Part shown: positions 6,083-8,384 of the stretch, one piece after another
Layout of the letters: the number at the start of each line of letters is the position of its first letter
Numbering within the stretch: position 1 is the first letter of the stretch
DNA from: Caldora sp. SIO3E6
GTDB lineage: Bacteria; Cyanobacteriota; Cyanobacteriia; Cyanobacteriales; Coleofasciculaceae
Assembly (NCBI GenBank): GCA_010672185.1
Contig: JAAHHL010000243.1
Coordinates: forward strand, 1 to 8,384
Reading direction: 5' to 3'
Length of the DNA: 8,384 nt
Notes under the pieces: model-generated
Seen by the model: the letters and a program-made list of their open reading frames with translations, nothing else
The model's database searches: none
Told to the model about the DNA's origin: nothing
Made by a program: the position numbers and the translations under genes

Positions 6083-6088
6083 ATTGTA
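6083..6088 (-). promoter_or_regulatory. Possible -10 box for grpE
   Basis: Minus-strand TACAAT lies 19 bp from the grpE ATG and matches TATAAT at five of six positions. The hexamer 17 bp further upstream (ATGATG) is a poor -35, so the promoter would need an activator or an alternative sigma factor. The implied leader would be only about a dozen nucleotides. Confidence 0.3.
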
Positions 6089-6191
6089 CCCAGGCAAGAT
6101 GTTGGCATCATGCTTAGAATGCTATTTAGTGTAAGTTACAGATAGCCTAGTACTGGCATATTTTGTATATCCTTACCTTAAAATAGTAAAG

Positions 6192-6220
6192 TTGTCGAGG
6201 TTATAACCAAAATGTAGCAT
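6192..6220 (+). promoter_or_regulatory. Possible plus-strand promoter with an internal palindrome
   Basis: TTGTCG (6192-6197) and TAGCAT (6215-6220) are spaced by exactly 17 bp, each matching the sigma-70 consensus at four of six positions. The spacer contains the perfect 10-bp palindrome GGTTATAACC (6199-6208), well placed for a regulator. If used for pilB, the leader would be about 315 nt and would include the stem-loop at 6369-6428. Confidence 0.35.
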
Positions 6221-6368
6221 TATCTCACTAGAATTACACGGCCTTCAACTTTTGCCAAGTCCAAAGGAGGAACTAATTCAACAAATAATAGGTATGATTC
6301 TAATATCTTGTATTTGTAACTAAAGTGCCTTGGCATCTAAACTGACTTATCCCAAAAGCATTTAACTC

Positions 6369-6428
6369 ATGGCTACCAGAGACTAAACTCAATCAACACA
6401 GCAGCTGTGTGTACTCTGTCAGAGCCAT
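6369..6428 (+). promoter_or_regulatory. Nested stem-loop upstream of pilB
   Basis: Three coaxial pairings fit one structure: ATGGCT (6369-6374) with AGCCAT (6423-6428), CAGAG (6377-6381) with CTCTG (6414-6418), and an apical ACACAG (6396-6401) with CTGTGT (6405-6410) around a 3-nt loop. A small internal loop separates the outer two stems. It ends 113 nt before the pilB start and would lie in the pilB leader if transcription begins upstream. No T-tract follows directly. A regulatory leader element or a small RNA is possible; neither is shown. Confidence 0.45.
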
Positions 6429-6519
6429 ACCAACGTGTCAGTTAAACCATTGGTGACCCTGATGCGGTGTTTTTTAAATTCTATTTCAGCTACGGTTTTT
6501 GGGCATGATTTGGTAACTC

Positions 6520-6525
6520 AAGGAG
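6520..6525 (+). promoter_or_regulatory. Shine-Dalgarno-like AAGGAG before pilB
   Basis: AAGGAG lies 16 nt before the pilB ATG, longer than the usual 5-10 nt. No in-frame ATG, GTG or TTG lies closer to it, so either the spacing is atypical or initiation does not depend on this motif. Confidence 0.45.
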
Positions 6526-6541
6526 ATCTTATCACCTAACT

Positions 6542-8384
6542 ATGACTAATTCCTCATCACAACGACGCAGTCGCGCTCTGATTGTCAAAAACGATTTTTC
6601 CCCCTTTGGCAATAAACTAGTTCAGTCAGGCGTAGTTGACGATGACCAAATGCGGCAAGCATTGGTGGAAACTCGTAAGACAGGAAGACCCCTGACAGAA
6701 ATTATTGAACAGATTACAGGGCGTCAGTTGTCACCGGAATTACTGCGTCAGTATAAGAAGCAGCAGCTGTTTGAACTAAAAATCCTTTATGGAGTTGATT
6801 CTCTCGATCCAGAAATTAGTGATATTGCCAGTACCCAAGTGGGTCAACTCATTGATGAGCTGATTCCTATTGATATCTGTCGTCGCTGCCGCTTGGTTCC
6901 TGTATCTAAAACTGACACTGAGCCTAAATCAGTGCTGGTGGCAATGGCTGATCCTGATAATCTGGATGCACAGGATGACCTTAATCGCATTTTGAGACCT
7001 CGGGGTATAGGTTTGCGACGGATGGTTATCACCATAGAAGACTATCAACGCCTGATTGACGAGTATCTTGATGAACAGCTAAAACGCCAGAAACAGCAGG
7101 AAGCTGCTGCCTCGGTAGATGTTACTGCTGATTTTGAAAATTTAGACAATATCGACTTACAGGAAGCCGAAGATGAAGTCGAAGCGGATCTCGGTGAATC
7201 TTTGAAGGGAGCAGAAGGAGCCCCGGTAATTAACCTGGTGAACAAAATCCTGGCCAAGGCTCTACAAGAAGGTGTTTCCGATATCCATGTCGAACCCCAG
7301 GAAGAGTATTTACGCATACGCTTCCGCAAAGATGGGGTACTACGTCCAGCCTTTGATAAACCTTTTCCCAAGAAAATCTCTCCAGCGGTTGCTGCTCGCT
7401 TCAAAATTATGTCAGAGCTTGACATTGCTGAGCGACGGCTGCCCCAAGATGGTAAGATTCGACGGATGTACCAGGGTCGAAAGGTAGACTTCCGGGTCAG
7501 CACTTTACCCAGCCGCTATGGGGAAAAAGTAGTGTTGCGGATCTTGGATAACGAATCTACCCAATTGGGTTTAGATATGTTAATTACCGACCAAGGTACG
7601 CTGGAAGTCGTTAGGGACATGGCAAGTCGTCCCTTTGGACTCATCTTGGTAACGGGACCCACGGGTTCAGGAAAATCGACAAGTTTGTACTCGATCTTGG
7701 CAGAGAGGAATGACCCTGGGGTAAATATCAGTACAGCGGAAGACCCGATTGAATATTCCTTACCAGGTATTACCCAAGTACAGGTATTACGGGAAAAGGG
7801 GATGGATTTTGCCTCAATCCTCCGATCCTTTTTACGTCAAGACCCAGATGTGATTCTGGTAGGTGAGACACGAGACCCTGAGACAGCCAAAACCGCGATT
7901 GAAGCAGCCCTCACAGGTCACCTAGTTTTGACCACCTTACACACTAATGATGCCGCTGGGGCAATCCCTCGTTTGGATGAAATGGGGGTTGAACCTTTCA
8001 TGGTGTCCGGTGCTCTCCTTGGCGTATTGGCACAGCGCTTAATGCGAAAAGTCTGTAGTGAATGTCGCATTGCCTATCAACCCACTGCCAATGAATTGGC
8101 GAGATTTGGTTTAGCCGCTTCTAATGAAGGGGAAATAACTTTTTATAAAGCTAACACTCTGACATCTGATGAAATATCTGAAGCTAGAGCACAAGGTACA
8201 CTCTGCGGTAAGTGTAACGGTAATGGTTACAAAGGACGTGTTGGTGTTTATGAGGTAATGCAGGTTAACGAGCGGCTACAGACCTTAATCAGTGAAAAAG
8301 CCAATGCAGACCGGATTAAGGAAGCTGCGGTAGAAGAGGGGATGACTACTTTATTAGCCTACAGTTTAAATCTGGTAAGGCAAG
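6542..8384 (+). CDS. pilB: Type IV pilus assembly ATPase PilB (GspE/PulE family), 3' end outside the window
   Basis: The cytoplasmic hexameric motor that powers pilus extension; in cyanobacteria it is needed for twitching motility and DNA uptake. 614 codons are visible without a stop, and I expect roughly 50-60 more. An N-terminal GspE_N/MshEN-like region (about 15-175) and a charged Gln/Glu/Asp-rich linker (about 178-220) precede the ATPase core. The core shows Walker A GPTGSGKST (372-380), the Asp box TAEDPIEY (398-405), Walker B with GETRD (438-445), the His box HLVLTTLHTND (460-470), and a metal-binding tetracysteine (Cys505/508 and Cys555/558). The retraction ATPase PilT lacks the long N-terminus and the tetracysteine, so this is PilB. 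The ATG gives MTNSSSQRRSRALIVKNDFS. The next genes are usually pilT and pilC in cyanobacteria, but they lie outside this window. Confidence 0.96.
   Translation, partial: MTNSSSQRRSRALIVKNDFSPFGNKLVQSGVVDDDQMRQALVETRKTGRPLTEIIEQITGRQLSPELLRQYKKQQLFELKILYGVDSLDPEISDIASTQVGQLIDELIPIDICRRCRLVPVSKTDTEPKSVLVAMADPDNLDAQDDLNRILRPRGIGLRRMVITIEDYQRLIDEYLDEQLKRQKQQEAAASVDVTADFENLDNIDLQEAEDEVEADLGESLKGAEGAPVINLVNKILAKALQEGVSDIHVEPQEEYLRIRFRKDGVLRPAFDKPFPKKISPAVAARFKIMSELDIAERRLPQDGKIRRMYQGRKVDFRVSTLPSRYGEKVVLRILDNESTQLGLDMLITDQGTLEVVRDMASRPFGLILVTGPTGSGKSTSLYSILAERNDPGVNISTAEDPIEYSLPGITQVQVLREKGMDFASILRSFLRQDPDVILVGETRDPETAKTAIEAALTGHLVLTTLHTNDAAGAIPRLDEMGVEPFMVSGALLGVLAQRLMRKVCSECRIAYQPTANELARFGLAASNEGEITFYKANTLTSDEISEARAQGTLCGKCNGNGYKGRVGVYEVMQVNERLQTLISEKANADRIKEAAVEEGMTTLLAYSLNLVRQ

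Larger units (their letters stand above)
6065..6541. other. Divergent control region between grpE and pilB
   Basis: 477 bp without a credible gene; the longest ATG frames I tried by eye stop within about ten codons. It must carry the promoters of both neighbours. Visible elements are a possible grpE -10 (6083-6088), a possible plus-strand promoter with an internal palindrome (6192-6220), a TGTAA-G-TTACA palindrome (6130-6140), an unused Shine-Dalgarno-like AAAGGAGG (6263-6270) and a nested stem-loop (6369-6428). No CIRCE operator, no GTA-N8-TAC NtcA site and no TGTGA-N6-TCACA CRP site were found on a visual scan. Confidence 0.65.

Noticed and set aside
6263..6323. Small gene after the AAAGGAGG motif
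   Set aside because: The first ATG (6294) is 23 nt away and its frame stops after ten codons.
5078..6541. CIRCE/HrcA heat-shock operator upstream of grpE or dnaK
   Set aside because: I found neither TTAGCACTC nor GAGTGCTAA in the gaps. The inverted repeats present have other sequences and spacings.
7045..7503. 152-codon minus-strand open frame antisense to pilB
   Set aside because: It lies inside the pilB ATPase coding region, is low-complexity Ser/Arg-rich and resembles no protein family I know. pilB itself is intact in the other strand.

Overview
The window comes from a cyanobacterium, most likely a large-genome filamentous or colonial one; I cannot name the genus. Three things point there: a cyanobacterial-type PilB divergent from a grpE-dnaK pair (as I recall, also the arrangement around Synechocystis grpE/dnaK1 and pilB1), three copies of the HIP1 palindrome GCGATCGC in about 8.4 kb, and three arrays of short tandem heptamers or octamers (STRR type) between genes.

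Layout. On the minus strand, read right to left, are grpE (6064-5213), dnaK (5077-3098), dnaJ (2935-1811), a tusA-like gene (1507-1238) and rsgA (1241-171). All five are intact. On the plus strand pilB starts at 6542 and runs off the right edge with 614 codons visible. It is missing from a stop-delimited ORF list only because its stop codon lies outside the window. The 477-bp gap between grpE and pilB is the divergent control region. It holds no credible gene, but contains a perfect 10-bp palindrome inside a possible promoter and a nested stem-loop upstream of pilB.

How the genes fit together. GrpE, DnaK and DnaJ form the complete Hsp70 cycle: J-protein client delivery, ATP-driven clamp, nucleotide exchange. 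The tusA-like and rsgA genes overlap by 4 bp (ATGA) and are probably translationally coupled. RsgA is a late 30S assembly GTPase and TusA proteins are sulfur carriers, so the minus-strand block is a proteostasis, ribosome and sulfur housekeeping group. PilB is the type IV pilus extension ATPase and probably shares only the intergenic region with the chaperones. A likely intrinsic terminator after dnaK suggests that dnaJ is at least partly uncoupled from grpE-dnaK.

The genes are ordinary, and I found no evidence of an undescribed multi-gene system. The unusual content is non-coding. A 7-bp array abuts the dnaJ stop codon and places thirteen AGGAGG motifs in the dnaJ 3' region. An 8-bp array occupies the position of the tusA ribosome binding site. 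A third array lies just past rsgA. DnaK ends in EPVD, GrpE has a long acidic N-terminal extension, and the TusA-like protein has CPIN in place of CPxP.
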